A stretch of 9,771 nt of DNA from the NCBI GenBank assembly GCA_020629595.1, contig JAHDDA010000074.1:1-9771 (forward strand), written 5' to 3'. Positions 1 through 6,133 of the stretch are shown one piece after another. The notes below the pieces were generated by a model. The model worked only from the letters and a program-made list of their open reading frames with translations, did not search any database and had not been told where the DNA came from. The position numbers were made by a program, and so were the translations under genes. The stretch comes from Chitinophagales bacterium (lineage in GTDB: Bacteria; Bacteroidota; Bacteroidia; Chitinophagales; UBA2359). Position 1 is the stretch's first letter; each line of letters opens with the position of its first letter.

Positions 1-1
1 A

Positions 2-973
2 CTACTTCAAAGTAACTTTACCCGTACCCACCGAAGTTGCTCTATTGAAAACCTCTAAATGATACGTTCCAGATATAAAATCAGGTTCGGTAAAAACACT
101 ACAAAAAGTATTTTTTCTACCTTCGTAGCGTGCCTCTAAAACGGCGGTATAACGGCGTTTTTCGCCTTCATTAGTTGTAAAATTTCCTTCCCCATTTTGT
201 TCAACAGGAAATACTTTTCCCTTTGGGTTGGTTAAAATTAAAGTAAACTCTTGTGGACCAATTTGTGCTTCAGAATTAGGGATAACCTCAAAACAAGCCT
301 CCATAGCATCGGTTTTTCTGGCTTTTGAAGTATCTACTCTTTTGTTTTTTCTGCCATATTTGAAAGGCTTTAAATAGGTATCTCCCGCCATAATAATACT
401 TGCTTTTTCCAATCGTGCTTGTAAATTATCTTTTTCTTCACCTAATGTTGTATTTCTGTCAATAACTTCAGCTTTTTCAGTTTCTAAATTGGCTATTACC
501 TCTTGTTTTTCTTCTATGTTTTTAGAAAGTTCAGTAGTTTTTACTCTTTCGGTTTCTAAATCATTCGATAAGCGTACATTAGCATCTTTCAGTAAACCAA
601 TTTGTTTGTTAGATTCCCTAATAATACCTGAAAGGTGATCGAGCTGACTCCTTGCTTCTGCCAATTGTTTTTTCGATAAGGCATTTTTACCTTTTAAAGA
701 GCTAACATATTCATCTAATTTATTAATTTCAGCTTGTAACTTTTCTTTTTCTTCAGTTGTTGTTCTATAATCTTCTTGCAATACAACTAAAGAATCTCGC
801 TTGGTAGCAAAATCTTCTTTTAATTCTGTAAATTGAATACTTAGCTCCTTCTTCTCTTTATTTACTTCAACTACTTTATCTTTTTCTTGCATATTGAAAT
901 AAAATAAAGCACCATTTATTAATAATAATAAAATTATAATAACAATAAAAAACGGTGTACGCCCCGATCCCAT
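2..973 (-). CDS. Membrane-anchored coiled-coil protein, conserved Bacteroidota type, function unknown
   Basis: The protein has 323 residues from the ATG at 973. An upstream in-frame TTG at 979 would add only two residues and is less likely. Residues about 7-26 form one hydrophobic helix (PFFIVIIILLLLINGALFYF) with no cleavage site, so it is probably a signal anchor. Residues about 30-190 are charged heptad-like sequence rich in E, K, L and Q, a long parallel coiled coil. After a basic linker (KYGRKNKR, about 206-213) comes a compact, beta-rich C-terminal domain of about 110 residues ending GKVTLK. From memory, Bacteroidota carry many proteins of this plan (one TM helix, coiled coil, small Ig-like domain), sometimes mislabelled as chromosome-partitioning proteins; there is no Walker motif here to support that label. 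It is the only minus-strand gene at this end and diverges from the methyltransferase. Its role is unknown; a structural or envelope-spanning spacer role is only a guess. Confidence 0.85.
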   Translation of the reverse strand: MGSGRTPFFIVIIILLLLINGALFYFNMQEKDKVVEVNKEKKELSIQFTELKEDFATKRDSLVVLQEDYRTTTEEKEKLQAEINKLDEYVSSLKGKNALSKKQLAEARSQLDHLSGIIRESNKQIGLLKDANVRLSNDLETERVKTTELSKNIEEKQEVIANLETEKAEVIDRNTTLGEEKDNLQARLEKASIIMAGDTYLKPFKYGRKNKRVDTSKARKTDAMEACFEVIPNSEAQIGPQEFTLILTNPKGKVFPVEQNGEGNFTTNEGEKRRYTAVLEARYEGRKNTFCSVFTEPDFISGTYHLEVFNRATSVGTGKVTLK

Positions 974-1005
974 AACCAATTATTTTTTCTTTTAAAAGCT
1001 ATAAA

Positions 1006-1013
1006 CGAAATTA
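1006..1013 (-). promoter_or_regulatory. Possible -7 box for the coiled-coil gene
   Basis: On the minus strand this reads TAATTTCG, one mismatch from the Bacteroidota consensus TAnnTTTG, about 33 nt before the ATG at 973. No clear TTG lies at the expected -33 distance. The divergent intergenic region (974-1072) must hold promoters for both the coiled-coil gene and the methyltransferase, but nothing more convincing is visible in it. Confidence 0.25.
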
Positions 1014-1072
1014 CTACTTAAATTTCTATTAGTAATAATTTGTATAAATTAGCAACAAAAATTATGCTCAAA

Positions 1073-1660
1073 ATGAATAAATTAGATGCTAACTTTTGGC
1101 AAAACAAATATTTGAACGAACAAACAGGTTGGGATATTGGAAATCCTTCACCTGCTTTAACAAAATTTTTTGATTCTTTAGAGAATAAAAGTTTAAAAAT
1201 TTTAATTCCTGGTGGTGGCAATGCTTATGAGTTAGATTATTTGTTTAAATTAGGCTTCAAAAATATATTTCTGGTTGATTGGGCTGAAAAAGCTATTGAG
1301 AATGTTAAAAAAAGAAACCCTAATTTTCCAGCAAAACAGTTAATCTGTGAAAACTTTTTTGAACATAACGAAAGCTATGATTTAATTATTGAACAAACTT
1401 TTTTTTGTGCTTTACATCCCAATTTACGAGTAGAATATGTAAAAAAAATGCACCAATTGCTAAAACCTAATGGTCAATTGGTAGGTGTATTATTTAATAT
1501 TGAATTTGAAAGAGAAGGACCGCCTTTTGGTGGTAACATAAAAAGCTACAAGCAATTGTTTTCTCCTTTGTTCCATATAAAAAAACTAGAAAGTTGCTAT
1601 AATTCTATAAAACCAAGACAAGGAAGTGAACTTTTTTTTATCTTTCAAAAGTTAAGTTAA
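1073..1660 (+). CDS. TPMT-family SAM-dependent methyltransferase
   Basis: A class I S-adenosylmethionine methyltransferase of the thiopurine S-methyltransferase (TPMT)-like family, expected to be cytoplasmic and to methylate a small thiol, halide or related nucleophile; the substrate cannot be read from sequence. From the ATG at 1073 it has 195 residues. The N-terminal region FWQNKYLNEQTGWDIGNPSP (8-27) is the family's typical opening. The SAM-binding loop is IPGGGN (45-50), the acidic ribose-binding residue is in FLVDW (D69), and DLIIEQTFFCAL (103-114) and GPPFGG (149-154) are family-type motifs. An ATG at 1064 and a TTG at 1040 are in frame upstream, but family proteins usually begin just before the FW motif, so 1073 is preferred. 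The ABC permease gene follows after 23 bp on the same strand and may be cotranscribed, although no functional link is evident. Confidence 0.85.
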   Translation: MNKLDANFWQNKYLNEQTGWDIGNPSPALTKFFDSLENKSLKILIPGGGNAYELDYLFKLGFKNIFLVDWAEKAIENVKKRNPNFPAKQLICENFFEHNESYDLIIEQTFFCALHPNLRVEYVKKMHQLLKPNGQLVGVLFNIEFEREGPPFGGNIKSYKQLFSPLFHIKKLESCYNSIKPRQGSELFFIFQKLS

Positions 1661-1683
1661 AGTAATAGTTAAAAAAAATTTGA

Positions 1684-3000
1684 ATGAAAAAGATTTGGCT
1701 CATCATAAAACGCGAATACCTTTCAAGAGTTCGTAAGCGTTCGTTTATTATTACCACTTTATTAGCTCCATTGGGATTAATTTTACTTTTTGCCATTCAG
1801 TTTTTGTTTATTGGAATGGGTAAAGAAAAGGCTGTTATTGCCATTTCAGATCAAAGCCAATTATTTACACAAGATTTAAGACTACAAGACAGCGAAAGAC
1901 AAAACATATTTTTTAAAATAGAAAATAGTTTTTCCTACGAAGAATTGAAAGAAAAATATACCGATTTAGGTTATGCTGGCATTTTATACATTCCCGAAAT
2001 GCAAGCAGAAAAGCCAAAAACTAGTATTTACCACTCAGCAGAATTGCTTGGAATGGGGCGTAAAAATTATATTGAACGCCAAATGGCAAACATTATTAAA
2101 AACCAACGCATTAAAACACAAGGAATTGATAAAGACTTTATCAAGAGTTTAAGTAATATCAATGTTTCTATTAAAGAAGAAGTTGAAGGCAAGGAAACAG
2201 ATGATGTTAGCTCTGCTTTAGCTTCGGCAGTAGGTGGATTTATGGGTTTTATAATGTACTTGGTAATTATAATTTATGGTACATTGGTTATGCGTGGCGT
2301 AATGGAAGAAAAAACCAATAGAATTGTTGAAGTAATTTTATCGAGTGTACGTCCTTTTCAGTTATTGGCGGGTAAAATTATAGGTATTGGCTTTGTTGGC
2401 TTAACACAATTTTTAATTTGGATAGTTTTGGGTATTGGTATCAATTTTTTAGCAAGTTTGTTTTTGGCTGGAAGCGTAGATATATCATCGGCAAATGAAT
2501 TGGCAACCTCTGGACCAGACTCTGAAGAAATTACCTTAATGGTTCAAGATATAATGAATAAGGTTTATGCATTACCAATAAAATCTATCTTATTTTCATT
2601 TTTGTTTTTCTTTTTTACTGGTTACTTATTGTATGCAGCCTTATTTGCAGCAGTTGGTTCGGCAGTTGGCGAAGATAGTAGCGAATCACAGGCGCTGGTT
2701 TTTCCTGTTACTTTACCAATTATTATTTCCTTTTTTATACTTACCGCCATTTTAGAAAACCCTAATAGTAGTTTGGCTTTTTGGTCTAGTATTGTTCCAT
2801 TTTCATCACCTATTATTATGCCTGCCAGAATTGCCTATGGTTTATCTATTTTTAGTTTAGATTTTTTCTTAGCAGTTGTGTTTATGATAGCTGGTTTGTG
2901 TGGAATTATTTGGTTGGCAGGTAAAATTTACCGTACGGGTATTTTAATGACAGGTAAAAAAGCGAGTTTTAAAGAATTGGGTAAATGGCTTTTTCAATAA
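1684..3000 (+). CDS. ABC-2 type transporter permease (NatB-like)
   Basis: A 438-residue inner-membrane permease of the ABC-2 superfamily, resembling NatB/YhaP-type exporters. It opens with MKKIWLIIKREYLSRVRKRS, the usual cytosolic amphipathic start, followed by TM1 (about 21-45). A hydrophilic extracytoplasmic domain spans about 46-178. About five further TM segments follow: near 182-205, 228-262, 298-328, 340-356 and 382-412. The phrase RGVMEEKTNRIVEVILSSVR (about 204-223) is the conserved cytosolic loop that contacts the ATPase in this family. Length and topology are complete. No ATP-binding subunit is present; in related genomes it commonly sits just upstream, where this window has a methyltransferase. 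The substrate is unknown. The stop lies 10 bp from the convergent gmhA stop with no room for a dedicated terminator, so transcripts of the two genes probably overlap. Confidence 0.88.
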   Translation: MKKIWLIIKREYLSRVRKRSFIITTLLAPLGLILLFAIQFLFIGMGKEKAVIAISDQSQLFTQDLRLQDSERQNIFFKIENSFSYEELKEKYTDLGYAGILYIPEMQAEKPKTSIYHSAELLGMGRKNYIERQMANIIKNQRIKTQGIDKDFIKSLSNINVSIKEEVEGKETDDVSSALASAVGGFMGFIMYLVIIIYGTLVMRGVMEEKTNRIVEVILSSVRPFQLLAGKIIGIGFVGLTQFLIWIVLGIGINFLASLFLAGSVDISSANELATSGPDSEEITLMVQDIMNKVYALPIKSILFSFLFFFFTGYLLYAALFAAVGSAVGEDSSESQALVFPVTLPIIISFFILTAILENPNSSLAFWSSIVPFSSPIIMPARIAYGLSIFSLDFFLAVVFMIAGLCGIIWLAGKIYRTGILMTGKKASFKELGKWLFQ

Positions 3001-3010
3001 TAATTTGCAG

Positions 3011-3580
3011 TTAAAAAATAATAATATCTTCTACTCCCTCAATTATTAGGTGTCCAATAGTAATATGACTTTCTTGAATATGGGCTGTATTTTTAGAAGG
3101 AATATTAATTAAAACATCACAAATTGAAGCCAATTTACCACCAGTTTCGCCTGTAAAAGCAATAATTTTCATATTCAAGGTTTTAGCTTTTTCACAAGCA
3201 AGCACCACATTTTCAGAGTTTCCAGAGGTAGAAAATGCTAAAAGCACATCATTCGCTTTTCCGTAAGCCTCAACAGCACGAGCAAAAACATTTTCATAAC
3301 CAAAATCGTTGGCAGTACAGGTAATATGCCCAGCATCTGTTAATGGAATAGCTGGAAATGGCTTTCGATTTCTGCTGTAATTTCCTGTAAATTCTTCGGC
3401 TAAGTGCATAGCATCGCAGGCACTTCCACCATTACCACAAAGCAATATTTTACCATCATTTTTAAACGAATGAGCTATGGTTTCAATAGCTTTTTCAATG
3501 CTTTTAAGTAAATTATTACTACTTAAAATACTTTGTTTTACAGCTATCGAATTTTGGATATGTTGTTTTATTTTAATCAT
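3011..3580 (-). CDS. gmhA: Sedoheptulose-7-phosphate isomerase (SIS domain)
   Basis: The gene encodes 189 residues, the usual GmhA length. GmhA isomerises D-sedoheptulose 7-phosphate to D-glycero-D-manno-heptose 7-phosphate in the cytoplasm, the first step toward nucleotide-activated heptose for LPS cores, S-layer or other surface glycans. Family signatures are CGNGGSACDAMHLAEEFTGN (48-67), STSGNSENV (117-125), TGETGGKL (143-150) and IQESHITIGH (168-177). By comparison with the E. coli enzyme from memory, the metal/catalytic set H61, E65, Q172, H180 corresponds to H59, E63, Q169 and H177 here, so it should be active. DiaA-like SIS proteins are a less likely alternative because they do not keep this set. 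The gene lies downstream of AT3 and GT2 on the same strand, which fits a surface-glycan role, although no gmhB or hldE is in view. Its first codons are repeated at 3709-3739 (see repeat entries). No good promoter box is seen directly upstream. Confidence 0.9.
   Translation of the reverse strand: MIKIKQHIQNSIAVKQSILSSNNLLKSIEKAIETIAHSFKNDGKILLCGNGGSACDAMHLAEEFTGNYSRNRKPFPAIPLTDAGHITCTANDFGYENVFARAVEAYGKANDVLLAFSTSGNSENVVLACEKAKTLNMKIIAFTGETGGKLASICDVLINIPSKNTAHIQESHITIGHLIIEGVEDIIIF
3550..3580 (-). repeat. Direct repeat copy 1: 5' end of gmhA
   Basis: Positions 3550-3574 are identical, base for base, to 3709-3733 (25 nt). The three bases beyond (3575-3577) differ, and the start-codon bases CAT align again (3578-3580 with 3737-3739). 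On the minus strand this copy encodes the functional gmhA start MIKIKQHIQN; the other copy encodes MQKIKQHIQN. The repeat unit offset is 159 bp. Confidence 0.9.
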
Positions 3581-3592
3581 AGTTTAAACAAC

Positions 3593-3650
3593 GAAACGTC
3601 CTGCATTAGTTTACAGTATTTATGTATAAATCAATTCGCAGAGACGTTTC
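3593..3650. repeat. Imperfect inverted repeat between gmhA and the acyltransferase
   Basis: The left arm GAAACGTCCTGC (3593-3604) pairs with the right arm GCAGAGACGTTTC (3638-3650): GAAACGTC/GACGTTTC is perfect, then a short bulge, then CTGC/GCAG. The 33-base loop is AT-rich and includes TTTATGTATAAA (3619-3630). It is the most GC-rich patch of the gap and lies inside the 159-bp interval between the two gmhA 5'-end copies. It could be a REP/MITE-like element, a structured leader for gmhA, or a chance hairpin. No run of T follows it, so it is not a classical intrinsic terminator. Confidence 0.5.
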
Positions 3651-3688
3651 TAAGGTTCTGAAAATTTACAAAATCAATTTAATAGACT

Positions 3689-3739
3689 TTAACAATTCAT
3701 TGCATTGTAATTTTGGATATGTTGTTTTATTTTTTGCAT
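3689..3739 (-). pseudogene. gmhA 5'-end remnant (16-codon ORF) overlapping the acyltransferase stop as TAATG
   Basis: Reading down from 3739 this stretch encodes MQKIKQHIQNYNAMNC and then TAA. Residues 1 and 3-10 match the gmhA N-terminus, and the DNA from 3709 to 3733 is an exact 25-nt copy of gmhA codons. After codon 10 the sequence diverges and soon hits a stop. Its ATG overlaps the acyltransferase stop codon as TAATG, an arrangement typical of translationally coupled genes. The simplest inference is that this was the ancestral gmhA start, later separated from the gene body, or that it is what remains of a second gmhA copy. It may still be translated as a short peptide by ribosomes leaving the acyltransferase gene, but nothing shows that such a peptide has a role. 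Confidence 0.6.
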
Positions 3740-4866
3740 TAAACAAAGCGTTTTTTCAACTTTAAAAAATGATTTTCAAATAAATAATACGAAGCATAAG
3801 AAATTCCTACGCTTAAAATTAAGACCAAAAATACGCAAACAAACTCATACAAAAAATGAGTTTTAGCTATTCCAAGTTTTGGTAAAATACGAATAATAAC
3901 TTGAGCTACAAAAGTGTGGTAAACGTAAATTCCATACGATATTTTTCCACCTTCTTTTAATAAGGAATTTTCTAAATTGAAGATACTTTTTTGATGTATT
4001 AATTGAATAATTAGCAAACCAAACAAAACACCACAAGCAATATTACTTAAATTTAATTTATAAAAACTCCAAGTATTTAACCACGAAAAAAGGTTAAAAC
4101 TTAAAGCAACACACAAGCCCAATACAAGCAACTGAAACCATTTTTGGTAAATAAAACTACTGCTTTTTAAAATGCCTCTTTGAAGTAAATAAGCCAAAAT
4201 TCCGCCTAAACCAAACATACTAAAAGCCGAAGTTGTGAAGAAATACGAGGCTTGACTCCAACTACTATTTCCGAAGTAATTAAAATAAAATGGGGTTAAA
4301 ATTCCTATAAAAGTGATAAAAATAAACATTGGCATTAAATGCTTTCTGAAAAAAACGACCAACGGACACCATAGTAAATAAAATTGCTCTTCTACACAAA
4401 CCGACCATAAAATTTCTACAATTCCTCTGTTAAATGTATCGAAAATAAGTTGAATATTTATTCCAAAACAAAAGACATACAATAGGTTTTCTAAAGTAAA
4501 ACCACTTTCGGCGGCAATTCCTAATTTACTCAACGCAATAGGACCAGCAATTGTACCACCAATTCCTACTAAAAAGTACAAGGGCCAAATACGTAATGTT
4601 CGCCGAATGTAAAAGTTTTTAATGTTTATTTTGCCGTTTTTGGCTTGTTCGTTTAGCAGTAAATAAGTAATTAAAAAACCACTTAACACAAAAAATAGCT
4701 TTACGCCATAAATTCCAGAAAAGGTAAAGAACTCTCCTAAAAAGGTTTGTTTTATGGTTTCTGTTGAAAAGCTAAAGAAATAGCAATGTGATACCAAAAC
4801 CATACTAGCAGCTATAAAGCGTAAGCCATCTAAGTTTTTAAAGTATAGTTTTTTTTGTGGGTTCAT
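3739..4866 (-). CDS. Acyltransferase 3 (AT3) family membrane O-acyltransferase
   Basis: A 375-residue polytopic inner-membrane protein of the AT3 family (OafA/OatA/YrhL type), which moves acetyl or other short acyl groups across the membrane onto sugars of surface polysaccharides, LPS or peptidoglycan. The opening LYFKNLDGLRFIAASMVLVS is the family signature, with the R-x10-H motif at R16 and H27. VKLFFVLSGFLITYLLL (55-71), FYIRRTLRIWPLYF (85-98) and VEEQFYLLW (158-166) are also typical. About ten hydrophobic segments span the whole length, and there is no C-terminal SGNH domain, so this is the stand-alone form. It lies between GT2 (153 bp upstream) and gmhA downstream on the same strand, so a glycan acceptor is likely; the exact acceptor and acyl group are unknown. 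Its TAA stop overlaps the ATG of the gmhA remnant (TAATG). A weak -7 candidate, TATATTTT on the minus strand, lies at 4895-4902. Confidence 0.9.
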   Translation of the reverse strand: MNPQKKLYFKNLDGLRFIAASMVLVSHCYFFSFSTETIKQTFLGEFFTFSGIYGVKLFFVLSGFLITYLLLNEQAKNGKINIKNFYIRRTLRIWPLYFLVGIGGTIAGPIALSKLGIAAESGFTLENLLYVFCFGINIQLIFDTFNRGIVEILWSVCVEEQFYLLWCPLVVFFRKHLMPMFIFITFIGILTPFYFNYFGNSSWSQASYFFTTSAFSMFGLGGILAYLLQRGILKSSSFIYQKWFQLLVLGLCVALSFNLFSWLNTWSFYKLNLSNIACGVLFGLLIIQLIHQKSIFNLENSLLKEGGKISYGIYVYHTFVAQVIIRILPKLGIAKTHFLYEFVCVFLVLILSVGISYASYYLFENHFLKLKKRFV

Positions 4867-4925
4867 TATTTTTTCACTTCTTCTTCGTAGTTCTAAAATA
4901 TATTTATATTCACTTTAGAGTTGTA

Positions 4926-4997
4926 GGTAAAAGGGAAATGTAATTGGAAAAAAGGGAGGAAAGATAATTTTTTATTGATTAAAAATTCCCTTTTACC
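4926..4997. repeat. 12-bp perfect inverted repeat in the GT2/AT3 gap
   Basis: GGTAAAAGGGAA (4926-4937) is exactly complementary to TTCCCTTTTACC (4986-4997), separated by 48 bases rich in purine on the plus strand (GGAAAAAAGGGAGGAAAG, 4946-4963). The arms do not extend cleanly beyond 12 bp. No T-run follows on the minus strand, so it is a poor intrinsic terminator. It sits between GT2 and AT3, which are transcribed in the same direction, and could be a processing or attenuation hairpin, the ends of a small mobile repeat, or chance. Confidence 0.5.
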
Positions 4998-5019
4998 ATT
5001 AGCTAATCACCTTTACCAA

Positions 5020-6018
5020 TTATACTTCCTCAAAGAAAAACTTTTTAAAACTTCTTTCATCTTTTCCAAGTAAATGAATATTTACATAACCTTTTAAAAA
5101 GCCCCAACCGTAACCCAATAACTGAATAAAACTAGCAACAATTGCCATAAAAGCAATCTTTATATTTTTAGTATTCAATAAAGCATCAAAAAAAATAATA
5201 GTAATAAGTAAAGCCAAAGGCAACATAAAAAGTGGCGAGAAAATCAACGAAAAAATAACAGAACCTAAAAAGCCAAAAAGAAAAAGCGTAGGAAAAGCAT
5301 AAATAAACTTTTTGGTGTGTGGATGCCATTTCATCAACACATTTCTTACAAAACCAAACTTATAAACTTGTGTCCAAAACTTTCCAAAATCAATTCTACG
5401 TTTATGAAAAACCTTAGCATCTGGAATTAAACCCGTTGTAAAACCTGCGTCCATCATTCGGTAACTCAAATCTGGGTCTTCGCCAGGGTGTAAAGTAGTA
5501 AAACCACCAATTTTATCATAAATTACTTTACGAAATCCCATATTAAAACTTCGTGGTTGAAATTTATCAACTTGCTTTTTCTTTCCTCTAATACCGCCAG
5601 TAGTTATAAACGAAGTCATAGTGTAATTAATCGCTTTTTGCGTATCGGAAAAAGAAGGATGAGCATCATCTGGACCGCCCCAGCAATCGAGTGAATTTTG
5701 TGCCAAAAACTTTTCAACTTCTTCAAAATAGTTGGCAGGAATTAAACAATCAGAATCGAACAAAACAATGTATTCACCTTTTGCTCTTTCAATTCCATAA
5801 TTTCGGCTTAAACCCGGACCCGAGTTTTGCTTATAAAAATACTGAATATCAATTCTATCGGCATAACTCATTACCAAATCTTCACACTTTTCAGGCGAAC
5901 CATCTTCAACAATCACTACTTCAAAATCTTGAAAACGCTGTTCAAGCAAACTATTAAAAAGTTCTTCTACTTCATCTCTACGTTTAAAAACGGGTATAAC
6001 TACTGAATATTTAGGCAT
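5020..6018 (-). CDS. Family 2 glycosyltransferase with C-terminal membrane segments
   Basis: A 332-residue inverting GT-A glycosyltransferase that probably transfers a nucleotide-activated sugar to a lipid-linked or surface glycan at the cytoplasmic face of the inner membrane. The N-terminal fold begins YSVVIPVFKRRDEVEELFNS, with the nucleotide-binding VEDGSP (37-42), SGPGLSRNYGIERAKGEYI (66-84), the metal-binding DSD (88-90) in VLFDSDC, and the catalytic-base region HPGEDPDLSYRM (177-188, likely E180/D181). Two to three hydrophobic segments follow (about 239-282 and 288-308), anchoring the enzyme. The donor and acceptor cannot be read from the sequence. The gene heads the minus-strand block that continues with AT3 and gmhA, consistent with surface-glycan assembly. 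The start at 6018 is supported by an exact TACCTTTG box 8 nt upstream. Confidence 0.9.
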   Translation of the reverse strand: MPKYSVVIPVFKRRDEVEELFNSLLEQRFQDFEVVIVEDGSPEKCEDLVMSYADRIDIQYFYKQNSGPGLSRNYGIERAKGEYIVLFDSDCLIPANYFEEVEKFLAQNSLDCWGGPDDAHPSFSDTQKAINYTMTSFITTGGIRGKKKQVDKFQPRSFNMGFRKVIYDKIGGFTTLHPGEDPDLSYRMMDAGFTTGLIPDAKVFHKRRIDFGKFWTQVYKFGFVRNVLMKWHPHTKKFIYAFPTLFLFGFLGSVIFSLIFSPLFMLPLALLITIIFFDALLNTKNIKIAFMAIVASFIQLLGYGWGFLKGYVNIHLLGKDERSFKKFFFEEV

Positions 6019-6026
6019 AGCATACG

Positions 6027-6034
6027 CAAAGGTA
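6027..6034 (-). promoter_or_regulatory. -7 promoter box TACCTTTG for the glycosyltransferase
   Basis: The minus strand reads TACCTTTG, an exact match to the Bacteroidota -7 consensus TAnnTTTG. It ends 8 nt before the ATG at 6018, so transcription would begin at or within a few bases of the start codon and the mRNA would be nearly leaderless. A clear -33 TTG is not seen at the usual distance of about 19 nt. Confidence 0.55.
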
Positions 6035-6095
6035 ATAAACAGCCTAAATGATAAGTTTGAATTATAGATTTTAGTTTAATATTATGTTAATACAA

Positions 6096-6109
6096 AATTT
6101 TGCAAAATT
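6096..6109. promoter_or_regulatory. 14-bp palindrome, possible operator between divergent genes
   Basis: AATTTTGCAAAATT is a perfect 14-bp palindrome in the 115-bp divergent region between the glycosyltransferase and the esterase. It overlaps the TTG at 6100-6102 that could serve as the esterase -33 element and lies 24 nt before the esterase ATG. The neighbouring CAAAATTTTG (6093-6102) is a second, overlapping palindrome. AT-rich DNA produces such palindromes by chance, so a repressor site is only a possibility. Confidence 0.3.
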
Positions 6110-6119
6110 GATATAGTTT

Positions 6120-6127
6120 TATATCTT
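6120..6127 (+). promoter_or_regulatory. Possible -7 box for the esterase gene
   Basis: TATATCTT resembles TAnnTTTG with two mismatches. A TTG at 6100-6102 lies 17 nt upstream, close to the usual spacing of about 19. The box ends 6 nt before the ATG at 6134, which would again give a leaderless or nearly leaderless message. Confidence 0.35.
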
Positions 6128-6133
6128 CACAAT

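Noticed and set aside
1018..1221. 67-codon minus-strand ORF overlapping the methyltransferase start
   Set aside because: It lies antisense over the well-supported methyltransferase and its divergent promoter region, has no recognisable features, and is best explained as a shadow frame.
3001..3010. Terminator between the convergent permease and gmhA genes
   Set aside because: Only 10 bp separate the stop codons, and no inverted repeat is visible there.
3011..3580. DiaA (DnaA-associated SIS protein) as the identity of the gmhA gene
   Set aside because: The metal/catalytic residues H59, E63, Q169 and H177 and the CDAMHLAEEFTG motif match GmhA, not DiaA.
3550..3739. CRISPR-like repeat-spacer structure formed by the two 25-nt copies
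   Set aside because: There are only two copies, 159 bp apart, one inside the coding start of gmhA; the repeat encodes the GmhA N-terminus, and there are no cas genes.
5691..5957. 88-codon plus-strand ORF inside the glycosyltransferase gene
   Set aside because: It is antisense to conserved GT2 motifs (the DSD and nucleotide-binding regions), and its composition is that of a reverse-strand shadow.
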